From Atopobium sp. UBA1382 (GTDB lineage Bacteria; Actinomycetota; Coriobacteriia; Coriobacteriales; Atopobiaceae), in contig DBQY01000014.1 in assembly GCA_002305805.1 (NCBI GenBank), positions 17,518 through 81,517 on the forward strand: a stretch of 64,000 nt of DNA, written 5' to 3'. Made by a program: the position numbers and the translations under genes. This document shows, in pieces, positions 29,146-37,455 of this stretch. The notes beneath the pieces were generated by a model. The model saw only the letters and a program-made list of their open reading frames with translations, did not search any database and was not told the origin of the DNA. Numbering within the stretch: position 1 is the first letter of the stretch; each line of letters starts with the position of its first letter.

Positions 29146-29643
29146 ATGGCAAAGGAATCCAGCTTCGACGTCATCTCCGTCGTTGACATGCAGGAGGTCG
29201 ACAACGCGTGCCAGCAGGCGGCGCGCGAGCTCTCACAGCGCTACGACCTCAAGGGCACGGGCGCCACGCTCGAGCTCTCCAAGAAGGACGGCGTCTTCAA
29301 GATCTCTGCCCCCTCGGAGTTCGTCGCCTCGCAGGTGCGCGACATCCTCGGCTCCAAGCTCGTCAAGCGCGGCGTTGACCTGACCGCGGTTCGCTGGGCG
29401 GACCCCCAGGCCGCCTCGGGCATGAGCGTGCGGCAGACGGGCACCGTGATCCAGGGCATCGACCAGGACACGGCCAAGAAGATCGCCAAGGACATCCGCG
29501 ACCTCAAGCTCAAGGCCAAGGCCACCGTCGAGGGTGACAAGCTCCGCGTGAGCTCCGCCTCCAAGGACGTCCTGCAGAACGTCATCTCCGAGCTGAGGCA
29601 GCGCGACTACGGCCAGCCCCTCCAGTTCGTCAACTACCGATAG
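29146..29643 (+). CDS. YajQ family nucleotide-binding protein
   Basis: The 165-residue protein matches the DUF520/YajQ family (SFDVISVVDMQEVDNA at the start; RQTGTVIQGIDQDTAKKIAK near 108; QPLQFVNYR at the end). Some members bind cyclic di-GMP and act as effectors; others bind GTP or tRNA, so the ligand is uncertain. It has two ferredoxin-like halves as expected. A GGGAAAGGACC sequence precedes the ATG. Confidence 0.9.
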   Translation: MAKESSFDVISVVDMQEVDNACQQAARELSQRYDLKGTGATLELSKKDGVFKISAPSEFVASQVRDILGSKLVKRGVDLTAVRWADPQAASGMSVRQTGTVIQGIDQDTAKKIAKDIRDLKLKAKATVEGDKLRVSSASKDVLQNVISELRQRDYGQPLQFVNYR

Positions 29644-29656
29644 CGAGGGGAGCAAC

Positions 29657-30979
29657 GTGCGCTTTCTCATCGTCACGCTCGGATGCGCCAAGAACGAGGT
29701 CGACTCCGACCGCATGCGCGCCCTGCTGCTCGCCGCCGGCTTCGAGGAGACCACGGATACCGACGATGCTGACGTCGCGATCGTAAACACCTGCTCTTTT
29801 CTCGCCTCTGCGACCGAGGAGTCGGTCGAGGCCACGCTCGAGCTCGCCGAGGAGCGTGCCGCGGGCGTGCGCGCCTGTCCGATCGTGATGTGCGGCTGCG
29901 TGCCCTCGCGCTACGGTGACGCGCTCGCCGACGAGCTGCCCGAGGTCGCGGCCTTCGTTCGCGCCGAGGACGAGGACGGCATCGTCGACGTGGTGCGCAA
30001 CGTGCTCGGCATCAGGGGAGACGAGCGTGGCGAGAAGCCCGAGCTGCTGCGAACGATCGAGGGGACGAGCGCCTTCGTCAAGATCTCCGAGGGCTGCGAC
30101 CGCTTCTGCACCTTCTGCGCCATACCCTACATCCGCGGGCGCTATCACTCGCGCCCGGCCGACGAGGTAGTCTCCGAGGTGCGCTCGCTCATGGAGGGCG
30201 GCGTGCGCGAGGTCGTGCTCATCGGGCAGGACACGGGCGTCTGGGGGTGCGATCTCGGCGAGAGCGAGACGCTCGCCGCGCTGCTGCGTCGCGTTGCCGA
30301 GGCCGTCCGCCCGTACGGCGGCTGGGTCCGCGTGCTCTATCTTCAGCCAGAGGGCATGACCGACGAGCTCATCGCCACGATCCGCGACGTGCCCGAGGTG
30401 CTTCCCTACATCGACATCCCCATCCAGCACTGCTCAGCACGCGTGCTCAAGGCGATGGGTCGCTCCGGGTCCCCCGAGGAGCTGCATGCCCTCTTCGCGC
30501 GCCTGCGCTCGGAGATTCCCGGCATGGTCCTGCGCACCACGGGCATGGCGGGCTTTCCCGGCGAGACGGACGACGAGGCGGACGAGCTCTACGAGTTCAT
30601 CGCCGACGAGGCCTTCGACTACTGCTCGGTGTTCGCCTACTCCCAGGAGGACGGCACCGCAGCCGCCCGCATGGATGGCCAGGTGGACGAGGACGTCAAG
30701 CTCGAGCGCACGCAGCGCCTGATCGACCTCACGGAGCAGCTGGGCTTCGCTGCGACGGCGGCGCACGTCGGCGAGCGCGTTCGCGTGATCGTCGACGGGG
30801 TGGAGCAGACCGAGGACGGCGTCGAGCTCATCGGCCACGCCTGGTTCCAGGCCCCGGACTCAGACGGCGCCGTGCACATTCCGTACGGGGAGGCCGCGGT
30901 CGGCGACATCGTGACGGTGGACCTCGTCGATTCGTTCTGTTACGAGCTCGTGGGAGAGCTCGTGGGAGAGGGGGAGTGA
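29657..30979 (+). CDS. rimO: Ribosomal protein S12 methylthiotransferase RimO
   Basis: The 440-residue radical SAM enzyme modifies Asp of ribosomal protein S12. It has the N-terminal cluster domain (VTLGCAKNEVDSDRM, NTCSFLASATEE, MCGCVPSRY), the radical SAM motif CDRFCTFC and a C-terminal TRAM-type domain. The GCAKNEVD signature separates it from MiaB and MtaB. GTG start after GAGGGGAGCAAC, 13 nt behind yajQ. Confidence 0.94.
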   Translation: MRFLIVTLGCAKNEVDSDRMRALLLAAGFEETTDTDDADVAIVNTCSFLASATEESVEATLELAEERAAGVRACPIVMCGCVPSRYGDALADELPEVAAFVRAEDEDGIVDVVRNVLGIRGDERGEKPELLRTIEGTSAFVKISEGCDRFCTFCAIPYIRGRYHSRPADEVVSEVRSLMEGGVREVVLIGQDTGVWGCDLGESETLAALLRRVAEAVRPYGGWVRVLYLQPEGMTDELIATIRDVPEVLPYIDIPIQHCSARVLKAMGRSGSPEELHALFARLRSEIPGMVLRTTGMAGFPGETDDEADELYEFIADEAFDYCSVFAYSQEDGTAAARMDGQVDEDVKLERTQRLIDLTEQLGFAATAAHVGERVRVIVDGVEQTEDGVELIGHAWFQAPDSDGAVHIPYGEAAVGDIVTVDLVDSFCYELVGELVGEGE

Positions 30980-30980
30980 C

Positions 30981-31574
30981 ATGGCTGACGAGAAGGACAT
31001 CTGGACGCCGGCCAACATCGTGACCTGCGTGAGAATCGCGTTCATACCAGTCTTCATGGTCGTCGCGGCGCTCGCCGACGGGCCGGTGGAGGCCCCTCTG
31101 GCCGTCGCGGCGTTCGTCATCTACGTGACGCTCTCGCTCACGGACAAGGTGGACGGCTACCTCGCACGCTCCCGCAACGAGATCACCGACTTCGGGAAGT
31201 TCCTCGATCCCATCGCCGACAAGCTCCTGGTCTTCTCGGCCCTCCTCATGCTGCTCGACCGCGGCGAGGTTGGCGTGTGGGTCGTCTTCGTCATCCTCGT
31301 GCGCGAGTTCCTCGTGAGCGCGCTGCGCATGGTGGCGAGCGCCAACGGTGAGGTCATCGCCGCCGATGGCCTCGGCAAGGCCAAGACCGCCGTTACGATG
31401 GTGTCTCTGTGCGGCTACTATCTGGCGTTCGCGCTCTATGCCCTCGACCTCGTCGACCTTGGGATCACGATCGGATTCGTCTCCTGGGCGCTCATGATCG
31501 CCGCGGTGGTGCTCACGGTGGTCTCGGGCGTCCAGTACTTCTGGAACGCACGTCACGTCGTGTTCGGGCGCTAG
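30981..31574 (+). CDS. pgsA: CDP-diacylglycerol-glycerol-3-phosphate 3-phosphatidyltransferase
   Basis: The 197-residue membrane enzyme makes phosphatidylglycerol phosphate. The CDP-alcohol transferase motif is DKVDGYLARSRNEITDFGKF followed by LDPIADK (about 54-80). WTPANIVTCVRI at the N terminus and about five hydrophobic helices fit PgsA. It is 1 nt after rimO and 1 nt before cinA; the pgsA-cinA-recA order is common in Gram-positive bacteria. Confidence 0.93.
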   Translation: MADEKDIWTPANIVTCVRIAFIPVFMVVAALADGPVEAPLAVAAFVIYVTLSLTDKVDGYLARSRNEITDFGKFLDPIADKLLVFSALLMLLDRGEVGVWVVFVILVREFLVSALRMVASANGEVIAADGLGKAKTAVTMVSLCGYYLAFALYALDLVDLGITIGFVSWALMIAAVVLTVVSGVQYFWNARHVVFGR

Positions 31575-31575
31575 G

Positions 31576-32097
31576 ATGGGCGAGCGGAGCATACTCGCGG
31601 AGGACCCCAGCCTCTTCGTCGCGTGCGAGGAGCTTCTGGGGCTCGCCCGTGAGCGCGGGCTGACGCTTGGCTGCGCCGAGTCGTGCACCGGCGGTCTCGT
31701 CTGCGGGTGCCTCACGGCGGTTCCCGGCTCATCCGACGTGGTGCGGGGGAGCGTCGTGAGCTATGCCGTCCCGGTCAAGCGCTCCGTCCTCGGCGTCTCC
31801 GCCGAGGTGCTCGACGACCCCACCCTGGGCGCCGTATCTCGTGAGTGCGCCGAGCAGATGGCCTCGGGCGCCCGTCGCGTCCTCGGCTGTGACGTCGCGG
31901 TATCCGTTACCGGCATCGCGGGGCCCGGCGGGGCGGAGCCCGGAAAGCCCGTCGGGACCGTTTGGGTCGCCACGTCCTGCGACCGTGGCACCCTTTCACG
32001 CGTCTTCCACTTCGAGGGTGACCGCGCGAGCGTCCGCCATCAGGTGGTGCGCGCAGCCGTCGACATGCTGCGCGTCGCGTTCATGGAGATGTCGTGA
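31576..32097 (+). CDS. CinA C-terminal domain / nicotinamide-nucleotide amidohydrolase (PncC)
   Basis: The 173-residue protein corresponds only to the C-terminal deamidase domain of CinA (LGCAESCTGGLVCGCLTAVPGSS and VTGIAGPGGAEPGKPVG); the N-terminal COG1058 domain is absent. Stand-alone PncC hydrolyses nicotinamide mononucleotide in NAD recycling. Its place just upstream of recA matches the competence-induced cinA-recA order of streptococci. Confidence 0.9.
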   Translation: MGERSILAEDPSLFVACEELLGLARERGLTLGCAESCTGGLVCGCLTAVPGSSDVVRGSVVSYAVPVKRSVLGVSAEVLDDPTLGAVSRECAEQMASGARRVLGCDVAVSVTGIAGPGGAEPGKPVGTVWVATSCDRGTLSRVFHFEGDRASVRHQVVRAAVDMLRVAFMEMS

Positions 32098-32165
32098 CCG
32101 GGATCGCTCACGCTTGGGGTGCCCTAGCCCCGTGTCATTTGGCGGCAAGCCCGCGTACCTGTGGC

Positions 32166-32216
32166 TCCGACGCCTAGTGAAGCCTCCTGACGGCTGGCTG
32201 CACGCCAGGCGTCGGA
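32166..32216. other. Hairpin in the cinA-recA spacer
   Basis: TCCGACGCCT (32166-32175) and AGGCGTCGGA (32207-32216) form a perfect 10-bp stem around a 31-nt loop which itself can fold (AGCC...GGCT). No T-run follows. It may be a terminator variant or a structured element; I see no gene in it. Confidence 0.5.
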
Positions 32217-32266
32217 CAGGCTCCGCCTCGTGAAAGGGCGGGATGCCTACGCTGTCCGCAGTCGGG

Positions 32267-32295
32267 TTGACTTAGAACGGGTGTTCGCATATCAT
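32267..32295 (+). promoter_or_regulatory. recA promoter with LexA (SOS) box
   Basis: TTGACT (32267-32272) and TATCAT (32290-32295) are separated by exactly 17 bp. The spacer contains GAACGGGTGTTC (32275-32286), a perfect match to the Gram-positive LexA core GAAC-N4-GTTC. LexA bound here would block RNA polymerase. Confidence 0.9.
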
Positions 32296-32324
32296 CACGG
32301 TGTTCAGCGAGTAAGGGAGCGAGC

Positions 32325-33431
32325 ATGGCCAAGAGCAAGGGCATCACCAAGGAGATTCATCCGCGCACCACCGGCGAGGAGCGCGATAAGGTCCTCAAGT
32401 CCACCACCGACGAGATCGAGAAGAGGTTCGGGAAGGGCGCCATCATGCGTTTCGGTGACGGCGGCCCCAGTCTCGAGGTGGAGGCAATCCCTACCGGCTC
32501 GCTCGCGCTCGACGCCGCGCTCGGCATCGGTGGCGTCCCCCGTGGGCGCATCGTGGAGATCTATGGGCCCGAGTCCTCGGGCAAGACCACGCTCTCGCTC
32601 GAGATTCTTGCCGAGGCGCAGGCGATGGGCGGCGTCGTCGCCTTCATCGACGCCGAGCACGCACTCGACCCCGGCTACGCCGCCAGGATCGGCGTCGACA
32701 TCGACGAGGTCCTGATCTCGCAGCCCGATACCGGCGAGCAGGCGCTGGAGATCTGCGACATGCTCGTTCGCTCCGGCGCAATCGACGTCGTGGTCGTCGA
32801 CTCGGTCGCCGCGCTCACCCCGCGCGCGGAGATCGAGGGTGAGATCGGAGACTCCACGGTGGGCCTCCAGGCGCGCCTGATGAGCCAGGCCCTGCGTAAG
32901 CTCGCCGGCTCGCTCTCCAAGTCGAACACCACCTGCATTTTCATCAACCAGCTCCGCGAGAAGATCGGCGTGATGTTCGGCAACCCCGAGACCACCCCGG
33001 GCGGCCGCGCCCTCAAGTTCTTCTCCTCCGTGCGTATGGACATCCGTCGTATCGACTCGATCAAGAACAAGGACGAGGTCATCGGCAACCGCGTGCGTGT
33101 CAAGGTGGTCAAGAACAAGGTTGCGCCTCCATTCAAGCAGGCCGAGTTCGACATCATGTACGGGCAGGGCATCTCGAAGGAGGGCTCGGTCCTCGACATG
33201 GCGGTTGACTATGACGTCGTCAACAAGTCCGGCGCCTGGTACACCTACGAGAACGAGCGCCTCGGTCAGGGGCGCGAGGCGGCGAAGGAGTTCCTCTCCG
33301 CCAACCCCTCGCTGCTGGAGGAGATTGACCATAAGGTGCGCGTTGCCTGTGGACTGGAGCTGGGTGACGAGCGCGTCGGCGAGGTCGTCGGCCTTGATGA
33401 CGCCGCGCTCTCGGAGGACGCGCTCTCGTGA
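32325..33431 (+). CDS. recA: Recombinase RecA
   Basis: The 368-residue protein is the strand-exchange ATPase and the co-protease that triggers LexA self-cleavage. The Walker A is GPESSGKT (82-89), followed by [31 protein letters not shown] and the L2 region [21 protein letters not shown]. No intein is present. AAGGGAGCGAGC precedes the ATG. The stop overlaps the recX GTG by 4 nt. Confidence 0.98.
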   Translation: MAKSKGITKEIHPRTTGEERDKVLKSTTDEIEKRFGKGAIMRFGDGGPSLEVEAIPTGSLALDAALGIGGVPRGRIVEIYGPESSGKTTLSLEILAEAQAMGGVVAFIDAEHALDPGYAARIGVDIDEVLISQPDTGEQALEICDMLVRSGAIDVVVVDSVAALTPRAEIEGEIGDSTVGLQARLMSQALRKLAGSLSKSNTTCIFINQLREKIGVMFGNPETTPGGRALKFFSSVRMDIRRIDSIKNKDEVIGNRVRVKVVKNKVAPPFKQAEFDIMYGQGISKEGSVLDMAVDYDVVNKSGAWYTYENERLGQGREAAKEFLSANPSLLEEIDHKVRVACGLELGDERVGEVVGLDDAALSEDALS

Positions 33432-34114
33432 GCTCGGGCTCGCTCCGCTGGTCCGTCGAGCTACCCGAGCGTGGCTCTCGCTCCGCCGGGATGGGGACGG
33501 TCCGACCCCGCGCTTCCTTAAGCGTCTCGTCCCCGACGCACGGTGACGAGCGGTTGTCCCTTCCCGTTGTCGTTGGTAGGAAGCTGGACGCCCTCGCACA
33601 GGAGGCGTTTGAGCCGAGCTGTCGAGCCGAGCTGCTCCACAAGGTCGGGGAGCTGTCCCGTCAGTGCGCTCATGCTCGCATGGAGGACCTGGTCGGCCGT
33701 CGCGATTACTCTGCAGTCGAGCTCGCCGAGCGTCTCTCGCTCGACGGGTACGCGCGCACCGTCGTCGACGAGGTCGTGTCCCGCGCCCGGGAGGTTGGCA
33801 TCATCGATGACGCCCGCTATGGCGCGGCGTTCGCTCGCTCGAAGACCCTCTCCGGGTGGGGGAGGATCAAGGTCGAGCGCGAGCTTGCGCGCCGCGGCGT
33901 CGATGTTGGCGACATTCCCGGATGGCCCGAGGAGTTCTTCTCAGCGGAGGAGGAGCGAGAGCGTGCCCTGACCCTCGCCTCGCGTCGACGCCTCACGGGA
34001 AAGAACGACTATCAGAAGCTCGTCCGCTTTCTTGGCGCCCGCGGCTTCTCAGCGTCGACGTCGGCCTCGGTCGCCCGAGAGGTGCTGGCTTCGTCGGGTG
34101 ATCGCTCCTGGTGA
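33428..34114 (+). CDS. recX: Regulatory protein RecX
   Basis: The 228-residue protein has the three-helix repeats of RecX ([45 protein letters not shown]) from about residue 80 on. RecX limits RecA filament growth. The first 45-50 residues are Ser/Arg-rich and not conserved in the family; a later start cannot be excluded, but the GTG overlapping the recA stop is the simplest start for coupled translation. Confidence 0.9.
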   Translation: MSSGSLRWSVELPERGSRSAGMGTVRPRASLSVSSPTHGDERLSLPVVVGRKLDALAQEAFEPSCRAELLHKVGELSRQCAHARMEDLVGRRDYSAVELAERLSLDGYARTVVDEVVSRAREVGIIDDARYGAAFARSKTLSGWGRIKVERELARRGVDVGDIPGWPEEFFSAEEERERALTLASRRRLTGKNDYQKLVRFLGARGFSASTSASVAREVLASSGDRSW

Positions 34115-34131
34115 CCCTTGCGGAAATCGTG

Positions 34132-34170
34132 GCTTTGTCCATCGCTCACCTGCGGCTTGTTTGACAAAGC
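34132..34170. repeat. Inverted repeat overlapping the rny promoter
   Basis: GCTTTGTC (34132-34139) and GACAAAGC (34163-34170) are perfect inverted repeats 23 bp apart. The right arm covers most of the TTGACA -35. It could be an operator, or the end of recX transcription. Confidence 0.5.
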
Positions 34171-34190
34171 TCGGTCGGCGGGGCTAGGAT
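34161..34190 (+). promoter_or_regulatory. rny promoter
   Basis: A consensus TTGACA -35 (34161-34166) and TAGGAT -10 (34185-34190) are 18 bp apart. The predicted transcript starts near 34197 and gives a leader of about 185 nt. Confidence 0.75.
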
Positions 34191-34200
34191 AGGGTTGCTC

Positions 34201-34263
34201 GTGGAGCGCATTCTCTCGCTGGTCTGCCAGCTGTTGTTTTTTATCATCGGTACGTCACGATAG
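34201..34263 (+). CDS. Possible 20-residue leader peptide upstream of rny
   Basis: A GTG codon only about 4 nt after the predicted transcription start opens a 20-codon frame whose product, MERILSLVCQLLFFIIGTSR, is strongly hydrophobic. A leaderless GTG start would be needed because no ribosome binding site is possible. It may be a regulatory leader, a small membrane peptide or chance. The remaining leader to 34380 has no feature I recognise apart from the rny ribosome binding site. Confidence 0.3.
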   Translation: MERILSLVCQLLFFIIGTSR

Positions 34264-34380
34264 CTGTCTCATCCGCGTGTCGCGGCATAGGCGTCATGAC
34301 TGCATCTCCACGGCGGGTTCCGTCGCGCACTCGCGCGCGGTCTCCTGAACTCGTTTGACGCATGAACCTGAGGAGCAGAC

Positions 34381-35943
34381 ATGACAGATCCTATTACCAT
34401 CGTGGTGGGGGCGGTGTGCCTTGTCGTGGGCGCAGCCCTCGTCTACTTCGTCCTTGCGGGGAAGAGCGGCTCCAAGCTCCGTGACGCTGAGGCCCAGCTC
34501 GCCTCGGCTCGCACTGAGGCCGACCGCATCACGCAGGAGGCCGCCCGCCAGGCGGAGAACGCCAAGAAGGAGGCCGTCCTCGAGGCCAAGGAGGAGATCC
34601 TCCAGCTCAAGCAGAACTCTGAGGCAGAGGAGAAGAAGCGCAAGGGCGAGCTCCAGAATCTTGAGAACCGCATCATGCAGCGCGAGGAGTCCCTCGATCA
34701 TCGCAACGACGCCCTCGATCGTCGCGAGCACCAGCTCTCCAGTCTCCAGGGCCAGCTCGACCGTCGCAAGAGTGACCTCGACGAGCTCATGGAGCGTCAG
34801 GGAGCCGAGCTCGAGCGTATCGCCGGGCTCTCGACCGAGGAGGCTCACGACGAGCTCCTCGCCCGCGTGCGCGCAGAGTCGGTGCGTGAGGAGGCCCAGA
34901 TCCTGAGGGAGGCCGAGCAGCGCGTTCGCGCGCAGGCCGACAAGACCGCCCGCGAGATCGTCTCCACCGCCATCCAGCGCTGTGCCGCCGACCAGGCGGG
35001 CGAGATCACCGTCACCTCCGTGCACATTCCCTCTGATGACCTGAAGGGTCGCATCATCGGCCGTGAGGGACGCAACATCCGCACCTTCGAGCAGGTGTCC
35101 GGCGTCTCCTTGGTTATCGACGACACTCCTGAGACCGTCGTGCTCTCGAGCTTCGACCCGGTCCGTCGAGAGACGGCGCGCGTTGCCCTCGAGAACCTCA
35201 TTGCGGACGGGCGCATCCACCCTGCCCGCATCGAGGAGCTCTACAAGAAGGCCGAGGCCCTCGTCGCCGAGCGCGTCCGTGAGGCGGGCGAGCAGGCTGC
35301 CTTCGACGCAGGCATCCATGACCTGCACCCCGAGCTGGTCAAGACGCTCGGCGCGCTGCGCTATCGCACCTCCTTTGGCCAGAACGTGCTGTCGCACTCC
35401 ATCCAGGTGTCCGCGCTCTGCGGCATCATGGCCTCCGAGCTTGGTCTCGACGAGGCTGCCGCCAAGCGCGCCGGCCTGCTCCACGACCTCGGAAAGGCCA
35501 TCGATCACGAGGTCGAGGGACCGCATGCCGTCATCGGTGCCGACCTCGCCCGTCGCTACGGCGAGCGCCCTGAGATCGTGCACGCCATCGAGGCGCACCA
35601 CGCCGACGTCGACCCCGACACGGTCCTCGACGTCCTCGTCCAGGCCGCCGACGCCATCTCCGCCGCGCGTCCCGGCGCCCGTCGCGAGTCTGCCGAGAAC
35701 TACATCAAGCGCCTCGAGAAGCTCGAGGAGATTTCCAACGCGCATGACGGCGTCGAGCGTACCTACGCCATGCAGGCCGGTCGAGAGCTCCACGTCATGG
35801 TCGAGCCCGAGAAGATCTCCGATGCGCAGGCCACGGTTCTCGCGCACGACATCGCCAAGCAGATCGAGGACGAGATGGAGTACCCCGGTCAGGTCCGCGT
35901 CGTCGTTATTCGAGAGTCCCGCGCCGTCGACGTCGCCAAGTAG
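34381..35943 (+). CDS. rny: Ribonuclease Y
   Basis: The 520-residue membrane-anchored endoribonuclease starts mRNA decay in many Gram-positive bacteria. It has an N-terminal membrane helix (about 6-24), a coiled coil (30-190), a KH domain (IPSDDLKGRIIGREGRNIR, near 216) and an HD domain (HSIQ near 340 and LLHDLGKAIDHE near 368). AGGAGCAGAC precedes the ATG. It is followed 5 nt later by the GHKL protein gene. Confidence 0.97.
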   Translation: MTDPITIVVGAVCLVVGAALVYFVLAGKSGSKLRDAEAQLASARTEADRITQEAARQAENAKKEAVLEAKEEILQLKQNSEAEEKKRKGELQNLENRIMQREESLDHRNDALDRREHQLSSLQGQLDRRKSDLDELMERQGAELERIAGLSTEEAHDELLARVRAESVREEAQILREAEQRVRAQADKTAREIVSTAIQRCAADQAGEITVTSVHIPSDDLKGRIIGREGRNIRTFEQVSGVSLVIDDTPETVVLSSFDPVRRETARVALENLIADGRIHPARIEELYKKAEALVAERVREAGEQAAFDAGIHDLHPELVKTLGALRYRTSFGQNVLSHSIQVSALCGIMASELGLDEAAAKRAGLLHDLGKAIDHEVEGPHAVIGADLARRYGERPEIVHAIEAHHADVDPDTVLDVLVQAADAISAARPGARRESAENYIKRLEKLEEISNAHDGVERTYAMQAGRELHVMVEPEKISDAQATVLAHDIAKQIEDEMEYPGQVRVVVIRESRAVDVAK

Positions 35944-35948
35944 GATCC

Positions 35949-37043
35949 GTGACAGGCGTGTCTGGCGGTCTCGCAGACTTCGTCTCCTCCATGGGGGGAG
36001 ACCGAGCCCTTCGCGTCGAGGAGAGCCTCGGTGAGGGGTTCGTCCGTCTGCGCGTCGCCGAGGCGGAGCGGCGCCAGGCCAAGCACGACGTCCGCTGCGT
36101 CGAGGATGCCGTCATGGAGCTGCTGCGCAACGCCCGCGACGCCGGGGCGCGCCACATCTATGTGGCAACCTCCCGCGAAGGGGACCTGCGCACGGTCACG
36201 ATGCTCGATGACGGTTCGGGCATACCCGCTGACATGCACGAGCGCATCTTCGAGGCACGCGTGACCTCCAAGCTGGAGACTGTTCACATGGACCGCTGGG
36301 GGATACACGGCCGCGGCATGGCGCTCTTCTCTATTCGCGAGAACGCCGTGAGCGCGGAGGTCGTCTCGTCCGCCCCCGGCAAGGGCACATCCATCAGGGT
36401 CGTGACCGACGTCAACGGACTCGCCGAGCGCGCCGACCAGTCGAGCTGGCCCTCTGTCGGTGTGGACGAGGACGGCTGCGAGACCTGCGTTCGTGGCCCC
36501 CATAACATCGTCCGCACGTGCTGCGAGTTCGCCCTCGAGGAGCGCAGCACGTGCGAGGTGTATCTCGGGTCGCCCGCGGAGGTGGTCGCCACGGCACGGG
36601 CGCGCGCCGCTCGCTCTGTCGACGGTGCGGACCTGCTCTTCATGGACTCGCTCGATCGCCTTCCTGTGATTGAGCGGCTGAGGGCGGCTGCGGACGCTCG
36701 CGAGCTGCGCGAGCAGGCTTCCTCGCTGGGCCTCGACATGTCAGAGAGGACGGCTCACCGGATCGTCTCCGGTCAGATTCGCCCGCTCCGCAGCGTCGCC
36801 GCCCGCCTCACGCGTCGCCCGGATGACACGCGTAGCGCGACGGGGGAGCGCGAGGTCGATCTCGTCCGTGACCGCCGGGGCCTCAGGATGGCCCCAGCTG
36901 ACGTCGAGGAGTTCTCGCGCGTGATGGAGCGTGACTTCTCCCTGCTTGCTGACCGCTACTACCTGACGCTCGCCGGAGAGCCGCGCGTCAGGGTCAGCGG
37001 ACAGAGAGTGACCGTCACCTTTGACCTTGCCCCTTCCGACTGA
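35949..37043 (+). CDS. GHKL-type ATP-binding protein of unknown role
   Basis: The 364-residue protein has a histidine-kinase/MutL-type ATPase fold: N-box ELLRNARDA (57-65), G1 box DDGSGIP (87-93) and G2 box GIHGRGMALFSI (118-129). There is no phosphoacceptor His domain, no membrane segment and no MutL or topoisomerase C-terminal part; residues 200-364 are helical and unfamiliar. It therefore is not an ordinary sensor kinase. It lies directly behind rny (GTG start) and before spoVS, so a link with RNA decay or development-like regulation is possible but unproven. Confidence 0.7.
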   Translation: MTGVSGGLADFVSSMGGDRALRVEESLGEGFVRLRVAEAERRQAKHDVRCVEDAVMELLRNARDAGARHIYVATSREGDLRTVTMLDDGSGIPADMHERIFEARVTSKLETVHMDRWGIHGRGMALFSIRENAVSAEVVSSAPGKGTSIRVVTDVNGLAERADQSSWPSVGVDEDGCETCVRGPHNIVRTCCEFALEERSTCEVYLGSPAEVVATARARAARSVDGADLLFMDSLDRLPVIERLRAAADARELREQASSLGLDMSERTAHRIVSGQIRPLRSVAARLTRRPDDTRSATGEREVDLVRDRRGLRMAPADVEEFSRVMERDFSLLADRYYLTLAGEPRVRVSGQRVTVTFDLAPSD

Positions 37044-37146
37044 GGCTCTTCTCAGCATGTCCGATAACCAGTAGAATTATCAGGCTGTCAAACATTCGTA
37101 CGGCACACGCACCAAACACGACGCACCAATGCATCAGGAGAAGCAC

Positions 37147-37455
37147 ATGGACTATCTGAAGGTTTCGAGCAAGTCCTCCCCGGCATCTGTCGCCGGTGCC
37201 ATCGCGGGTCTCGTCAAGGATGGCGTTCCGGTCAACATGCAGTGCGTCGGCGCGGGTGCCGTTAACCAGGCGATCAAGGCCGTGGCGATCGCGCGCGGCT
37301 TCCTCATCCCCACGGGCGTCGACATCTCCTGCGCGCCCACCTTCTCCGACGTCGAGATCGGCGGGGAGAGCAGAACGGCAATCCGCATTGCCATCTACGT
37401 TCACCGCGTCGTCGCGCCCTCTGCCGTCGGCGCCGCAGAGGCGGTTGAGGCCTGA
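37147..37455 (+). CDS. spoVS: Stage V sporulation protein S homologue
   Basis: The 102-residue protein begins MDYLKVSSKSSPASVAGAIAG, the SpoVS start, and ends with a short Ala-rich tail. It is an Alba-like small nucleic-acid-binding fold in the family. SpoVS acts in spore coat and septum formation in Bacillus but is also widespread in non-sporulating bacteria. The ATG at 37147 follows AGGAGAAGCAC; the open frame starting at 37129 is not needed. TAGAAT at 37072-37077 may be its -10. The stop overlaps the miaB ATG (TGATG). Confidence 0.92.
   Translation: MDYLKVSSKSSPASVAGAIAGLVKDGVPVNMQCVGAGAVNQAIKAVAIARGFLIPTGVDISCAPTFSDVEIGGESRTAIRIAIYVHRVVAPSAVGAAEAVEA

Noticed and set aside
32304..33599. 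Antisense open frame covering recA
   Set aside because: Shadow of the GC-rich recA frame; no start signal and no family resemblance.
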